The notes under the pieces: model-generated
The model's database searches: none
What the model was told of the DNA's origin: nothing
Seen by the model: only the letters and a program-made list of their open reading frames with translations
Program-made: the position numbers and the translations under genes
Assembly (NCBI RefSeq): GCF_040448675.1
Contig: NZ_CP159289.1
Coordinates: 496,001 to 560,000 of the forward strand
Length of the DNA stretch: 64,000 nt
Source: Dyadobacter sp. 676
Lineage (GTDB): Bacteria > Bacteroidota > Bacteroidia > Cytophagales > Spirosomataceae
Reading direction: 5' to 3'
Shown here: positions 8,874-18,892 of the stretch, piece after piece
How positions within the stretch are numbered: position 1 is the first letter of the stretch
Layout of the letters: every line of letters begins with the position of its first letter

Positions 8874-9314
8874 TCAGGAATAGGGACTTCCGGAAATATA
8901 ACTTTCGAGGGTGTTGATGTGTTCCTTCTGCTCGTGAATGATCGCCGAAACAATGTCGTTGATTGAAATGATGCCGATAAGCCTGCCGTCGCGATTCACG
9001 GGCAAGTGCCGGATGTGCCTGTCCGACATAATCTGCATACAGGCCTCGATTTTCTCGTCTGTCTCCACGGTAATCACCTTGCTGGTCATCACGTCGCGGA
9101 TCAGCGTGTCTTTCGAAGCGCGTCCCTGCAATATCACTTTCCTCGCGTAGTCGCGTTCGGAAAAGATACCGATCAGCTCATTATCTTCAAGTACCAAAAC
9201 TGCACCAATGTTTTTCTCGGCCATGAGCTCCAGAGCCTCAAACACTGTGTTGTCCTGCGTAACCGACCAAATCGCATTGACAGGCTTGTTGCCCATTACA
9301 TGTTGTACCAGCAT
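8874..9314 (-). CDS. CBS-domain pair protein
   Basis: The 146 residues are two CBS motifs (about 8-60 and 72-130), with the usual GIFSERD and GIISINDIV ends. Such stand-alone pairs bind adenine nucleotides such as AMP, ATP or NAD and sense energy state, generally in the cytosol. No catalytic domain is attached and no partner is adjacent: the helicase gene on its left-hand promoter side is divergent. Confidence 0.9.
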   Translation of the reverse strand: MLVQHVMGNKPVNAIWSVTQDNTVFEALELMAEKNIGAVLVLEDNELIGIFSERDYARKVILQGRASKDTLIRDVMTSKVITVETDEKIEACMQIMSDRHIRHLPVNRDGRLIGIISINDIVSAIIHEQKEHINTLESYISGSPYS

Positions 9315-9395
9315 AGATGTTTAGGTTTGGGGATTTGAGATAAAGGGAGTCTAATATATGGATTTGACCTATTAAAGTCCAATAAATTCTGAGTA

Positions 9396-9403
9396 TATTT
9401 TTG
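9396..9403 (+). promoter_or_regulatory. -7 element TATTTTTG before the RecD-like gene
   Basis: TATTTTTG fits TAnnTTTG. Transcription would begin near 9410, which rules out the in-frame ATG at 9407 and supports ATG 9455 as the helicase start. Confidence 0.5.
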
Positions 9404-9454
9404 TAAATGGATCGGCTTTTTGATATTCGAAATCCTTGCGTTAGATTCGTTCCC

Positions 9455-10882
9455 ATGGATACCGACAAACTTTTGCCTTCCCAGTTGCTGCGCAGAAAAT
9501 TCCCATTCAGGCCTACCGAAGGCCAGCTTCGTTTTTTCGAACAGGCGAATGATTTTCTGATCGAAGAAAAGGGCCTGGAACGTTACCGGGACTGCTTTTT
9601 GCTCAAAGGCTACGCGGGAACGGGCAAAACGACGATCATCAGCACGCTGATCAAAGTCCTGAAAAACTTCGGGTACAAATCGGTGCTGCTCGCTCCCACG
9701 GGCCGGGCGGCGAAAGTGATGTCGGGCTATTCGGAAAAGGTCGCACTGACGATCCACAAGAAGATTTACAAACAAACCGCCGACGCATTTTCGGGCACAT
9801 TAACTTTCCAGCGACAGAAAAACTATCACGACAATACCCTTTTTATCGTCGACGAAGCCTCGATGATTACCGACGACGCCGATTTCGGCAACCGCAGCCT
9901 CCTGGCCGATCTCATCGAATTTGTATTTGAAAACCCCGGCAACAAGCTGATGCTCGTGGGCGATACGGCCCAGCTTCCGCCGGTCGGCAAGGAACTGAGT
10001 CCTGCGCTGGACGCCGATTACCTGGAACGGACGTTCTATATGTCTGTTTTTCAGGAGGAATTAAAGGAGGTCATGCGGCAGGACGAGCAATCGGGCATTC
10101 TCTATAATGCCACCCAGCTTCGAAATCAGCTCGGTGCGGAGGCCCGGGAAATCCGCATTACTACGCGCTCCTACCGAGATGTTTTTAGAATGACGGGCGA
10201 AAAACTGGAAGAAGGGCTTCGGTATGCTTATGATAAATATGGCCCGGAGAACTCCATTATCCTCACGCGCTCCAACAAATCGGCAGTCCAATACAATGAA
10301 TACATCCGACGGGTGATCAATTTTTCGGAAGACGAGCTGGATGCCGGCGACCGGCTGATGGTCGTTCGGAATAACTATAATATCCTCGACGAAGACTCAC
10401 CTGCCGGGTTCATCGCCAACGGCGACTTTGTGGAGCTTTTAAAAATCCGTAAAACGCAGGAAATGCACGGTTTCCGCTTTGCCGACGTTACATTGCGGCT
10501 CACAGATTATGAAAAGCAACCCGAGTTCGACGCCAAAATTTTCCTCGATACGCTGCATTCGCCGTCCGCCTCGATGTCTGCCGAAGACAACAAGAAGCTC
10601 TACGAAAGCGTCCAACAGGATTATTTCTATATCAAATCCAAAAAAGACCGTGTGGAAGCGTTACGGAAGGACCCCTATCTGAATGCGTTGCAGGTCAAAT
10701 TCGCGTACGCGCTCACGTGCCACAAGGCGCAGGGCGGGCAGTGGAGCGCTGTATTTGTCGACCAGGGTTATTTACCTGATGAACAAATCAATACGGAATT
10801 TGTAAGGTGGCTCTACACCGCCATTACCCGCGCTACCGATGAGGTTTTTCTGATGAATTTTCACCCTCAGTTTTTCAGATAG
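9455..10882 (+). CDS. RecD-like ATP-dependent DNA helicase (superfamily 1)
   Basis: Of 475 residues, the N-terminal half has Walker A LLKGYAGTGKTT, motif Ia LLAPTGRAAKVM, Walker B LFIVDEASMI and motif III LMLVGDTAQLPPVG. The C-terminal motifs are YALTCHKAQGGQW and VRWLYTAITRA. This is the RecD/TraA branch of SF1, ATP-driven 5'-3' DNA unwinding in repair or recombination. It lacks the large N-terminal region of RecD2 and no recB or recC lies nearby, so its pathway is open. It probably works in the cytosol on its own. An earlier in-frame ATG at 9407 is unlikely because of the promoter position. Confidence 0.9.
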   Translation: MDTDKLLPSQLLRRKFPFRPTEGQLRFFEQANDFLIEEKGLERYRDCFLLKGYAGTGKTTIISTLIKVLKNFGYKSVLLAPTGRAAKVMSGYSEKVALTIHKKIYKQTADAFSGTLTFQRQKNYHDNTLFIVDEASMITDDADFGNRSLLADLIEFVFENPGNKLMLVGDTAQLPPVGKELSPALDADYLERTFYMSVFQEELKEVMRQDEQSGILYNATQLRNQLGAEAREIRITTRSYRDVFRMTGEKLEEGLRYAYDKYGPENSIILTRSNKSAVQYNEYIRRVINFSEDELDAGDRLMVVRNNYNILDEDSPAGFIANGDFVELLKIRKTQEMHGFRFADVTLRLTDYEKQPEFDAKIFLDTLHSPSASMSAEDNKKLYESVQQDYFYIKSKKDRVEALRKDPYLNALQVKFAYALTCHKAQGGQWSAVFVDQGYLPDEQINTEFVRWLYTAITRATDEVFLMNFHPQFFR

Positions 10883-10888
10883 CCGTTT

Positions 10889-11905
10889 TCATGCCGGCAC
10901 CGAAGCCCTTTGCAGACGGTCGTTAATAGCCAGTCCCAAACCATTTGCCGGAACCAGCTCCGCCTTGATCTCCATGACCGGCAGGCCATCGAGCTCGCGC
11001 AGGTAAGCGAAAAGGTTGTGCGCAGCTTCTTTCAGGTCGCGATTCGGACTGAGCAAACGCTGGTATTTCCGGTCGGCGCCTTCGAGATACCGATCGAACA
11101 ACAAATACCCGGTTTCTTCGCCCCCCGGCACAATATCGGCCCGCCGGCGCAAATGCAACGGTTTCCGTGGTGCATAATGGCTTTTGAGCATACCCGGCGC
11201 CTTGGGGTCGGATGTTGAATGCGGCATGAGCACGACGGGCCCTGTCAGCGATTCTATTTCATTGATATCCAAACCTCCGAGCCGGTACACGATCGTTTCG
11301 TCGTCTTCGAAACCCACGATGGTGGATTCGATACCAACTTCGCATTCCCCACCGTCGAGGATGTACGGAATGCGGTCACCGAGTTGCTGGTCGACATGCC
11401 CGGGTTTGGTCGGACTGATATACCCGAATGGATTGGCGCTCGGAGCGGCGAGGGGAAAACCTAACTGCGCAAGCAGCTCCCTGGTGAGCGGATGGTCGGG
11501 GATGCGCACGGCCACCGTGTCCAGGCCCGAGGTAACCAGGTCGGGCACGATATCTCTTTTGGGCAGCAGCATGGTTAGTGGGCCCGGCCAGAATTTCCCG
11601 GCCAGAATGCGGGCCTTTTCCGGAATATCGGACACATAAATAGCCACTTTTTCAAGGGAATCCGTATGAATGATAAGCGGATCGAACGCGGGCCGGTTCT
11701 TCACTTCGAAAATAGAAAGCACCGCTTTTTCGTTCAATGCATTGCCAGCGAGTCCGTAAACGGTTTCGGTAGGAATGGCCACCAATTCGCCTTTTATCAG
11801 AAATTCTTTTGCGACATCGAGGTCGCGACCGGTAACTGCCAAAATATTATTCTGTTTTAAAAACACAAAAATACGGCGGCGCGGAAGAAATCCGAGTATC
11901 CGCAT
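10889..11905 (-). CDS. L-threonylcarbamoyladenylate synthase (Sua5/YrdC family)
   Basis: The enzyme makes threonylcarbamoyl-AMP from threonine, bicarbonate and ATP, the first step of the t6A modification of tRNAs. The YrdC domain (about residues 25-215) has GELVAIPTETVYGLAGNA and KNRPAFDPLIIH, and a C-terminal Sua5 domain follows (about 240-338), making it the long Sua5 form. The start at ATG 11905 adds a basic segment (FLPRRRIF) that relatives may lack; a GTG at 11866 is an alternative. A six-G run near 11111 is in frame here. The gene is convergent with the RecD-like helicase, leaving six bases between stops. Confidence 0.9.
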   Translation of the reverse strand: MRILGFLPRRRIFVFLKQNNILAVTGRDLDVAKEFLIKGELVAIPTETVYGLAGNALNEKAVLSIFEVKNRPAFDPLIIHTDSLEKVAIYVSDIPEKARILAGKFWPGPLTMLLPKRDIVPDLVTSGLDTVAVRIPDHPLTRELLAQLGFPLAAPSANPFGYISPTKPGHVDQQLGDRIPYILDGGECEVGIESTIVGFEDDETIVYRLGGLDINEIESLTGPVVLMPHSTSDPKAPGMLKSHYAPRKPLHLRRRADIVPGGEETGYLLFDRYLEGADRKYQRLLSPNRDLKEAAHNLFAYLRELDGLPVMEIKAELVPANGLGLAINDRLQRASVPA

Positions 11906-12010
11906 TTAGATTGTTTTTAAATAGACCCGAATGCGCGAAAGTTGGCGGCCCGTTACCTGATCCGTGTTTATATTTAATGGTTAAATAGTACTATCTAAAC
12001 AACCCTTACT

Positions 12011-13750
12011 ATGTTTCAAATCAAAGAACAACCTACCGTTTACGACGTCGCCATTATCGGCTCGGGAGCGGGAGGCGGAATGGCAGCTTATCAACTTGCC
12101 AAAGCAGGTGCCAAGGTGGCTCTTTTGGAAGCAGGTGGATATTTTGACCCTGCCGATCCCAAATACATTACCCAGCTGAAATGGCCGTACGAATCGCCCC
12201 GCCGTGGTGCCGGTAACCATCGCCCTTTCGGTGACTTCGATGCTGCCTGGGGTGGCTGGGAAATTGAGGGAGAACCCTATACACACAAAAACGGAACGCA
12301 ATTCGACTGGTTCAGGTCGCGTATGCTCGGCGGCCGCACCAACCACTGGGGCCGCATCTCCCTGCGTTTCGGCCCCAAGGATTTCAAGAGAAAAAGCATC
12401 GACGGCCTCGGCGACGACTGGCCGATCAGCTACGACGATGTGAAACCTTATTACGACCAGGTCGATAAGCTGATCGGCGTTTTCGGGACCGTCGAAGGCA
12501 TCGATAACGAGCCGGATGGCATCTTCCTGCCTCCCCCGAAGCCGCGTCTGCACGAGCTTTTTCTAAAACAGGCGGGTAAAAAAGTGAATATTCCGGTGAT
12601 CCCGTCGCGCCTGTCGATCCTTACCAAGCCCATCAACGACCAGCGCGGGGTTTGTTTCTATTGCAGCCAATGCGCGCGCGCCTGCCAGGCTTATGCGGAT
12701 TTCTCTTCGTCGTCGGTACTATGTATCCCGGCGATCAAAACCGGTAACGTAACCCTGATCAACAATGCGATGTGCCGCGAGGTGCTCACCGACCCTTCGA
12801 CAGGGTTGGCCACGGGCGTTTCCTACATCGACCGTGAGAAACTGACGGAACATACCGTAAAAGCGAAAGTGGTAGTTCTGGCTGCCAGCGCTGCGGAATC
12901 GGCCCGTTTGCTGCTGAACTCGAAATCGGCCCGGCACCAGAACGGTCTGGCAAATTCGAGCGGTGTGGTAGGCCGTTACCTGCACGACTCCACCGGGGCA
13001 TCCCGTGGTGCGTTCCTTCCCCACCTGATGGACCGCAAGCGCTACAACGAGGACGGCGTGGGCGGCATGCACGTGTACACCCCCTGGTGGCTCGATAACA
13101 AAAAGCTCGACTTCCCGCGCGGTTACCACATCGAATACGGCGGCGGTATGGGCATGCCGAGCTACGGTTTCGGCTCGGGCATTGAAAACCTGAATGGCAA
13201 ATACCCGACCAAAGCCGGGGTAACCAAGGAAGCGGGTGGCTACGGCGCGTCTCTGAAAGAGGACTACCGCCGTTTCTATGGCGCCAACATCGGTATGGCC
13301 GGTCGTGGCGAGGCGGTGCCCGATTATAACAATTACTGCGAAATCGATCCGAACGTGGTGGATAAATTCGGTATCCCGGTGCTGCGCTTTCATTACAAAT
13401 GGTCCGATTACGAGATCAAACAGGCGAAGCACATGCACGATACGTTCGAGGAGATCATCCACGCGCTGGGCGGCGTTCCGAACGGCACCAAGCCCGGGCC
13501 GGACACCAACTACGGTCTGGCCGCTCCGGGGCGTATCATCCACGAGGTAGGAACAGTGCGCATGGGCGACGATCCGAAAACTTCCGCATTGAATAAGTAC
13601 TCTCAGGCGCACGACGCGAAAAACGTGTTTGTAGTAGATGGCGGGTCATTCGTATCGCAGGCCGATAAAAACCCGACCTGGACGATCCTCGCGCTGTCGA
13701 TGCGTGCTTCGGAATACATTATCAATCAGGTTAAACAGAAAAATATCTAA
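12011..13750 (+). CDS. GMC-family FAD-dependent dehydrogenase with four-cysteine motif
   Basis: The 579 residues start with an FAD-binding Rossmann motif (IIGSGAGGGMAAYQLA) and contain the GMC segment MLGGRTNHWGR. The catalytic-base region HEVGTVRMG and the closing NPTWTILALS are near the C terminus. Such enzymes oxidise sugars or alcohols and hand electrons to a respiratory acceptor. An unusual detail is Cys215, 218, 221 and 225 (CX2CX2CX3C), the spacing of a [4Fe-4S] ferredoxin site. No signal peptide is visible. The next gene encodes a gluconate 2-dehydrogenase subunit 3-like protein with a Tat signal, so the pair may be exported as a complex, as known for FAD glucose and gluconate dehydrogenases. 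No cytochrome subunit is adjacent. Confidence 0.93.
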   Translation: MFQIKEQPTVYDVAIIGSGAGGGMAAYQLAKAGAKVALLEAGGYFDPADPKYITQLKWPYESPRRGAGNHRPFGDFDAAWGGWEIEGEPYTHKNGTQFDWFRSRMLGGRTNHWGRISLRFGPKDFKRKSIDGLGDDWPISYDDVKPYYDQVDKLIGVFGTVEGIDNEPDGIFLPPPKPRLHELFLKQAGKKVNIPVIPSRLSILTKPINDQRGVCFYCSQCARACQAYADFSSSSVLCIPAIKTGNVTLINNAMCREVLTDPSTGLATGVSYIDREKLTEHTVKAKVVVLAASAAESARLLLNSKSARHQNGLANSSGVVGRYLHDSTGASRGAFLPHLMDRKRYNEDGVGGMHVYTPWWLDNKKLDFPRGYHIEYGGGMGMPSYGFGSGIENLNGKYPTKAGVTKEAGGYGASLKEDYRRFYGANIGMAGRGEAVPDYNNYCEIDPNVVDKFGIPVLRFHYKWSDYEIKQAKHMHDTFEEIIHALGGVPNGTKPGPDTNYGLAAPGRIIHEVGTVRMGDDPKTSALNKYSQAHDAKNVFVVDGGSFVSQADKNPTWTILALSMRASEYIINQVKQKNI

Positions 13751-13779
13751 CATTTGAACCCTGTTCAAATCATAAGCAT

Positions 13780-14415
13780 ATGAAACGCAGAGATTCACTA
13801 AAGTCATTGACACTGAGCTCCCTGGGAATCGCGGCATTAAGCCCTCAGGTGGCGCTTGCCGAGCAACGGGAGCTCGAACTGCAAAATCCGCCAGAAACGC
13901 CGCTGAAAATTCCCGGGGGAAGAACGAAAGAGGAGGCGATCCGCGATGCCAGGCTGATGAAGGAAAAATTCCTGACTGCGGCAGAACTGGCGACGATCAA
14001 GGTTCTGGTCGACATTATCATTCCGGCGGACGAGAAGTCGGGCAGCGCCTCGCAAGCGGGCGTAGTCGAATTTATCGATTTCATTGTGAAGGATATGCCG
14101 CAGCACCAGACGCCTCTGCGCGGAGGCCTGCGGTGGCTCGAAAGAGAATCGCTCAACCGCTTCGGCAAAGGGTTCGCATTGGCAACCAAGGCCCAGCAGA
14201 TCCAGATCGTGGATGACATCGCCTATCCTCAAAAAGCCAAGCCTATTCATAGTCAGGGTGTCGCATTCTTCAATTTAATGCGCAACCTGACGGCTTCCGG
14301 CTTCTACACTTCGAAAATGGGTATTGCCGATCTTGGTTACAAAGGCAACACGCCCAATGTCTGGGAAGGGGTTCCGGAGGATGTGCTGAAACAATATGGT
14401 TTGAGCTACGACTAG
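13780..14415 (+). CDS. Gluconate 2-dehydrogenase subunit 3 family protein
   Basis: The 211 residues begin with a twin-arginine-like signal (KRRDSLKSLTLSSLG, cleavage near ALA-EQ), which suggests folded export through Tat. The body (DIIIPADEKSGSASQAGVVEFID) is typical of the small subunit of membrane-bound FAD dehydrogenases, which acts as a maturation or export partner. It follows the GMC gene by 29 bases in the same operon, and a strong terminator ends the unit. The substrate of the complex is not visible from sequence. Confidence 0.9.
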   Translation: MKRRDSLKSLTLSSLGIAALSPQVALAEQRELELQNPPETPLKIPGGRTKEEAIRDARLMKEKFLTAAELATIKVLVDIIIPADEKSGSASQAGVVEFIDFIVKDMPQHQTPLRGGLRWLERESLNRFGKGFALATKAQQIQIVDDIAYPQKAKPIHSQGVAFFNLMRNLTASGFYTSKMGIADLGYKGNTPNVWEGVPEDVLKQYGLSYD

Positions 14416-14438
14416 CTGCCAAATAACCCATAATAACA

Positions 14439-14470
14439 ACAGCCCCGCCTCAATTCCGAAGCGGGGCTGT
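14439..14470. terminator. Two-way terminator hairpin
   Basis: ACAGCCCCGC at 14439-14448 pairs perfectly with GCGGGGCTGT at 14461-14470 between the convergent dehydrogenase and ABC-F units. Confidence 0.8.
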
Positions 14471-14493
14471 CTATTTGATGGACTAGCAGAAAA

Positions 14494-16122
<1,629 letters not shown>

Positions 16123-16137
16123 TTATGAATGAGACCG

Positions 16138-16145
16138 CAAAATTA
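16138..16145 (-). promoter_or_regulatory. -7 element TAATTTTG of the ABC-F gene
   Basis: TAATTTTG on the minus strand, 31 bases before the ABC-F start codon, matches the TAnnTTTG consensus. Confidence 0.45.
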
Positions 16146-16245
16146 CAAAAATCGGGCTGATTTAGCATCCTTGCGTAAACTAAATGCAAACAAAACAGGC
16201 CGGTAACGAACCGGCCTGCGTATTGAAATCATGTATTTCAAACCA

Positions 16246-17520
16246 TCACGGAATCACGCGCAGGGTGTGTGCGCCTTTGGCTACACTTACCTTCGCTCCC
16301 TGCTTCTTCAACGCCGGCGTATCGCCTTTGGTAACCGACCAGAACTCGACGCCCCCGTTGCCGCTGCCATATTCGAGGTATTCGAAAACGGATACCGCCA
16401 GGTTCGAACCGTCCTTATCGAACGCCACGCTTTGCGGGTAAATGCCTTCGAAGGGGTAATCGGCTACTTTGGTCAATGCGCCGGTGTTGGCTACCTTGTA
16501 CAATGACAGCGACGCACCCGTACCTGCGCCCGCTTCTGCCCAGGGTGAGCCGCTTTTGCCCGCATTCGCCGTCACAAGCAAGGTACCGTCAGGACTTAAT
16601 GCGAACGAACCGCTGTTCAGGCCGGTTGGCGCCTGTCCGGCTACTTTGTGCTCGATGGAGCCGTCCATCGAGAAATCCACCACAAAAACTTCCCCTTCAC
16701 CGGCACCTTTTCCTTGGGGACCTTTGGCATCGAGGACAAGGTAATGCTTCCCGTCGGGCGTGAACCTTCCGAAAGAGGGATCGGTACCTACTTTCACAGG
16801 CTTGCCTACCATTTCCACGTTTTTCAGTTTTCCGGCTTCCCGGATCACTTTATACAAGCCTACCTCGTTGGAGTTATCCAATGTAAATGCAATGAAATCA
16901 CCGGATGGGTGCCACGAAATATCGATGATGCGGTTGGTCGTATCCAATGCCGCCGGCAGGTTCAGGAAACGTGCGGGCTTGCCGTCCGGGCCGGCTTCGA
17001 TGAATACGAGCTCTTTGCCGGTGTCGCCTGTGGAGAGGATCAGTTCGTTTTTATTGACATCGATAGAAGTCGGCCTTTTACCCACCGGGAAGCCGAATTT
17101 AGCTTTGGGCGCCGCGAGGTTGCTTACATCTACCACAAAGAGCTTCTCTCCTACCGGAAATTCTTTCGCAATGTCTTTGTATTCGCCAACGCCGTCTTCC
17201 GGCCTGATCCGGTTTTCAAGTACGAAGGCCAGGTTACCGGTTGGCGATACGGCCAGGGTTTTGGAGTATCCCAGCGCGGAGTTCGACACGAGTGCGCTCC
17301 CGAGGCCTTTACTGCCTCGCTCCACCGGGAATTTGATCGTCGTCAGTTGGTCTTTCGATGTGTTGTCTCTTAATAGCTTTCCATCAACCAATGCGGAAGC
17401 TGCCAAATCGGCATCAGACACTACAACCAGGCCACGGGCATTGAAGGTGATGGGTGATTGGGCCATCGTGGGGATGCTTCCGAACGCAGCCAAACCAGCA
17501 AATAATGCAACTTTTTTCAT
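16246..17520 (-). CDS. Secreted seven-bladed beta-propeller protein (YncE/lactonase-like)
   Basis: ATG 17520 opens a clear signal peptide (KKVALFAGLAAFGSIPTMAQ), giving a 424-residue exported protein. Repeated blade motifs such as LAVSPTGNLAFV, ISWHPSGDFIAF, GRFTPDGKHYLV, FALSPDGTLLV and VAFDKDGSNLAV show a WD/YncE-like propeller. Related proteins bind ligands or hydrolyse lactones, but I see no catalytic signature and assign no reaction. The stop is followed by the ABC-F gene on the same strand after 138 bases. An earlier in-frame start at 17553 would put 11 residues before the signal peptide and is less likely. Confidence 0.82.
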   Translation of the reverse strand: MKKVALFAGLAAFGSIPTMAQSPITFNARGLVVVSDADLAASALVDGKLLRDNTSKDQLTTIKFPVERGSKGLGSALVSNSALGYSKTLAVSPTGNLAFVLENRIRPEDGVGEYKDIAKEFPVGEKLFVVDVSNLAAPKAKFGFPVGKRPTSIDVNKNELILSTGDTGKELVFIEAGPDGKPARFLNLPAALDTTNRIIDISWHPSGDFIAFTLDNSNEVGLYKVIREAGKLKNVEMVGKPVKVGTDPSFGRFTPDGKHYLVLDAKGPQGKGAGEGEVFVVDFSMDGSIEHKVAGQAPTGLNSGSFALSPDGTLLVTANAGKSGSPWAEAGAGTGASLSLYKVANTGALTKVADYPFEGIYPQSVAFDKDGSNLAVSVFEYLEYGSGNGGVEFWSVTKGDTPALKKQGAKVSVAKGAHTLRVIP

Positions 17521-17570
17521 AGAAAAGAATTTGAGTTTAGTTGGTTTGAACATTTGAGCTTACATCAAAA

Positions 17571-17608
17571 AGAACCTTGCAAGGACATTTATACCCTTGC
17601 AAGGTTCT
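17571..17608. repeat. Perfect 14-bp inverted repeat with nested CCTTGCAAGG
   Basis: AGAACCTTGCAAGG (17571-17584) is the exact reverse complement of CCTTGCAAGGTTCT (17595-17608). Each arm contains the 10-base palindrome CCTTGCAAGG. It lies 51 bases upstream of the propeller gene, so it could be a protein-binding site or a hairpin in that gene's leader. Confidence 0.65.
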
Positions 17609-17638
17609 CTTCAGAACACGCAATATACAATAACGGAA

Positions 17639-17666
17639 AAACCCCGGCAAGCGTTTGCCGGGGTTT
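17639..17666 (-). terminator. Terminator of rpsT
   Basis: AAACCCCGGCAA at 17639-17650 pairs perfectly with TTGCCGGGGTTT at 17655-17666. On the minus strand it is followed by a short T-run, 22 bases after the rpsT stop. Confidence 0.8.
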
Positions 17667-17688
17667 CCAAAGTCACAGGTAGAAAAAA

Positions 17689-17952
17689 TTACGCTGCAAC
17701 CGCCAGTCCGTTAACGAATTTTGCCAGTTTGGACTTCTGGTTGGAAGCTTTTTTCTTGTGGATGATATTTTTCTTTGCCAAACGATCCAACATTGAAGAT
17801 ACAGTTTTGTAAACTTCAACAGCTACTGCCTTATCAGTCGTTTCACGCAGTTTCTTGATGTATGAACGTGTGGTTTTGTGCTGGTAACGGTTGCGCAAAC
17901 GCTTCGTTTCGTTGGCGCGGATTCTTTTTAAAGCTGATTTATGATTTGCCAT
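17689..17952 (-). CDS. rpsT: 30S ribosomal protein S20
   Basis: This 87-residue basic protein binds 16S rRNA in the small ribosomal subunit. [17 protein letters not shown] at the N terminus and the [19 protein letters not shown] segment are diagnostic. Length is normal. It is a single-gene unit with its own promoter (17990-18020) and terminator (17639-17666). Confidence 0.98.
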   Translation of the reverse strand: MANHKSALKRIRANETKRLRNRYQHKTTRSYIKKLRETTDKAVAVEVYKTVSSMLDRLAKKNIIHKKKASNQKSKLAKFVNGLAVAA

Positions 17953-17989
17953 CTGTAATGAATATTTTTCTATTTCTCATTTCGGTCTG

Positions 17990-18020
17990 CAAAAATAGAA
18001 ATTGCATCCCAAAACGCCAA
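17990..18020 (-). promoter_or_regulatory. rpsT promoter (TTG-N20-TATTTTTG)
   Basis: TATTTTTG on the minus strand (17990-17997) and TTG (18018-18020) are separated by 20 bases, a very good match to the Bacteroidota consensus, 38 bases before the rpsT ATG. Confidence 0.7.
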
Positions 18021-18056
18021 ATTTCCCTTCAAAATATATTTTCGTTAAAATAAACC

Positions 18057-18860
18057 CTACTTGGGCATCCGCTGTATATCGGAGGCCAGATACTCCTCAA
18101 TGCGCGATTCCAGCTCGTTGTAGGGGATATTGCTGTGCAGTTCGCCTTCGACGGCCAGCGAGATTTTGCCGGTTTGCTCCGAAATAACGATCACGATGGC
18201 ATCGGTAGCTTCGCTCATTCCCATGGCCGCGCGGTGACGAAATCCCAGCGATGATGGTACATCTACGCCGTCGGCTACCGGCAACACGCAGCGCGCCGCT
18301 TTCAAAACGCCGTCCACAATTATCACGGCACCGTCGTGCAGCTCGCTGTATTGGTTGAAAAGCGACACGAGCAATGGCTTGGAAACCCGCGCGTCGAGCA
18401 TTTCGCCGGTTTCAACGTACTTACCCAGGTCGTCGCGCTTGTTGAGCACGATCAATGCACCGGTAAAATTGGCAGCGATGGTTTTACTGGCGTCGATGAC
18501 TTCCTTAAGGTTTTTCACCTTGAAGTCACGCATCGAGTTCCCGATGAATTTTTTGAGAATACCGTTGTTGGTATAAATCGTCGACTTGCCGATAATGAGC
18601 AGAAAACGCCGGATCTCCTGCTGGAAAATCACGATCAGCGCCACCGCACCGACGCCCATAAAATACTGCAAAATGGCCGTCAGTAACCCAAGGCCAAGCC
18701 CTTTGACCACCAGATAGAAGACATATACAAATAAATATCCCAGAAAAACCCTGCTTGCAATACTTCCCCGAACAAGGGTATATACCTGATAAAGAAGAAT
18801 GGACACTAAAAAAACATCCAGGATATCAGCCCAATTGATGTTCAGAAAACCCACACGCAT
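18057..18860 (-). CDS. cdaA: Diadenylate cyclase CdaA
   Basis: The 267-residue membrane enzyme condenses two ATP into the second messenger cyclic di-AMP. Three N-terminal transmembrane helices (about residues 8-85) precede a DAC domain with HDGAVII and GFRHRAAMG, the two catalytic motifs. It lies 32 bases after folP on the same strand, a pairing common in Bacteroidota. Cyclic di-AMP generally governs potassium and osmotic balance and wall integrity; no effector gene is visible here. The usual Firmicutes partner cdaR is absent. Confidence 0.95.
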   Translation of the reverse strand: MRVGFLNINWADILDVFLVSILLYQVYTLVRGSIASRVFLGYLFVYVFYLVVKGLGLGLLTAILQYFMGVGAVALIVIFQQEIRRFLLIIGKSTIYTNNGILKKFIGNSMRDFKVKNLKEVIDASKTIAANFTGALIVLNKRDDLGKYVETGEMLDARVSKPLLVSLFNQYSELHDGAVIIVDGVLKAARCVLPVADGVDVPSSLGFRHRAAMGMSEATDAIVIVISEQTGKISLAVEGELHSNIPYNELESRIEEYLASDIQRMPK

Positions 18861-18892
18861 ACGAAAGGTGATATTTTTACGCGACTAAATTA

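Noticed and set aside
16648..17373. Long plus-strand frame over the propeller gene
   Set aside because: It is antisense to a gene with a signal peptide and repeated blade motifs and shows no domain.
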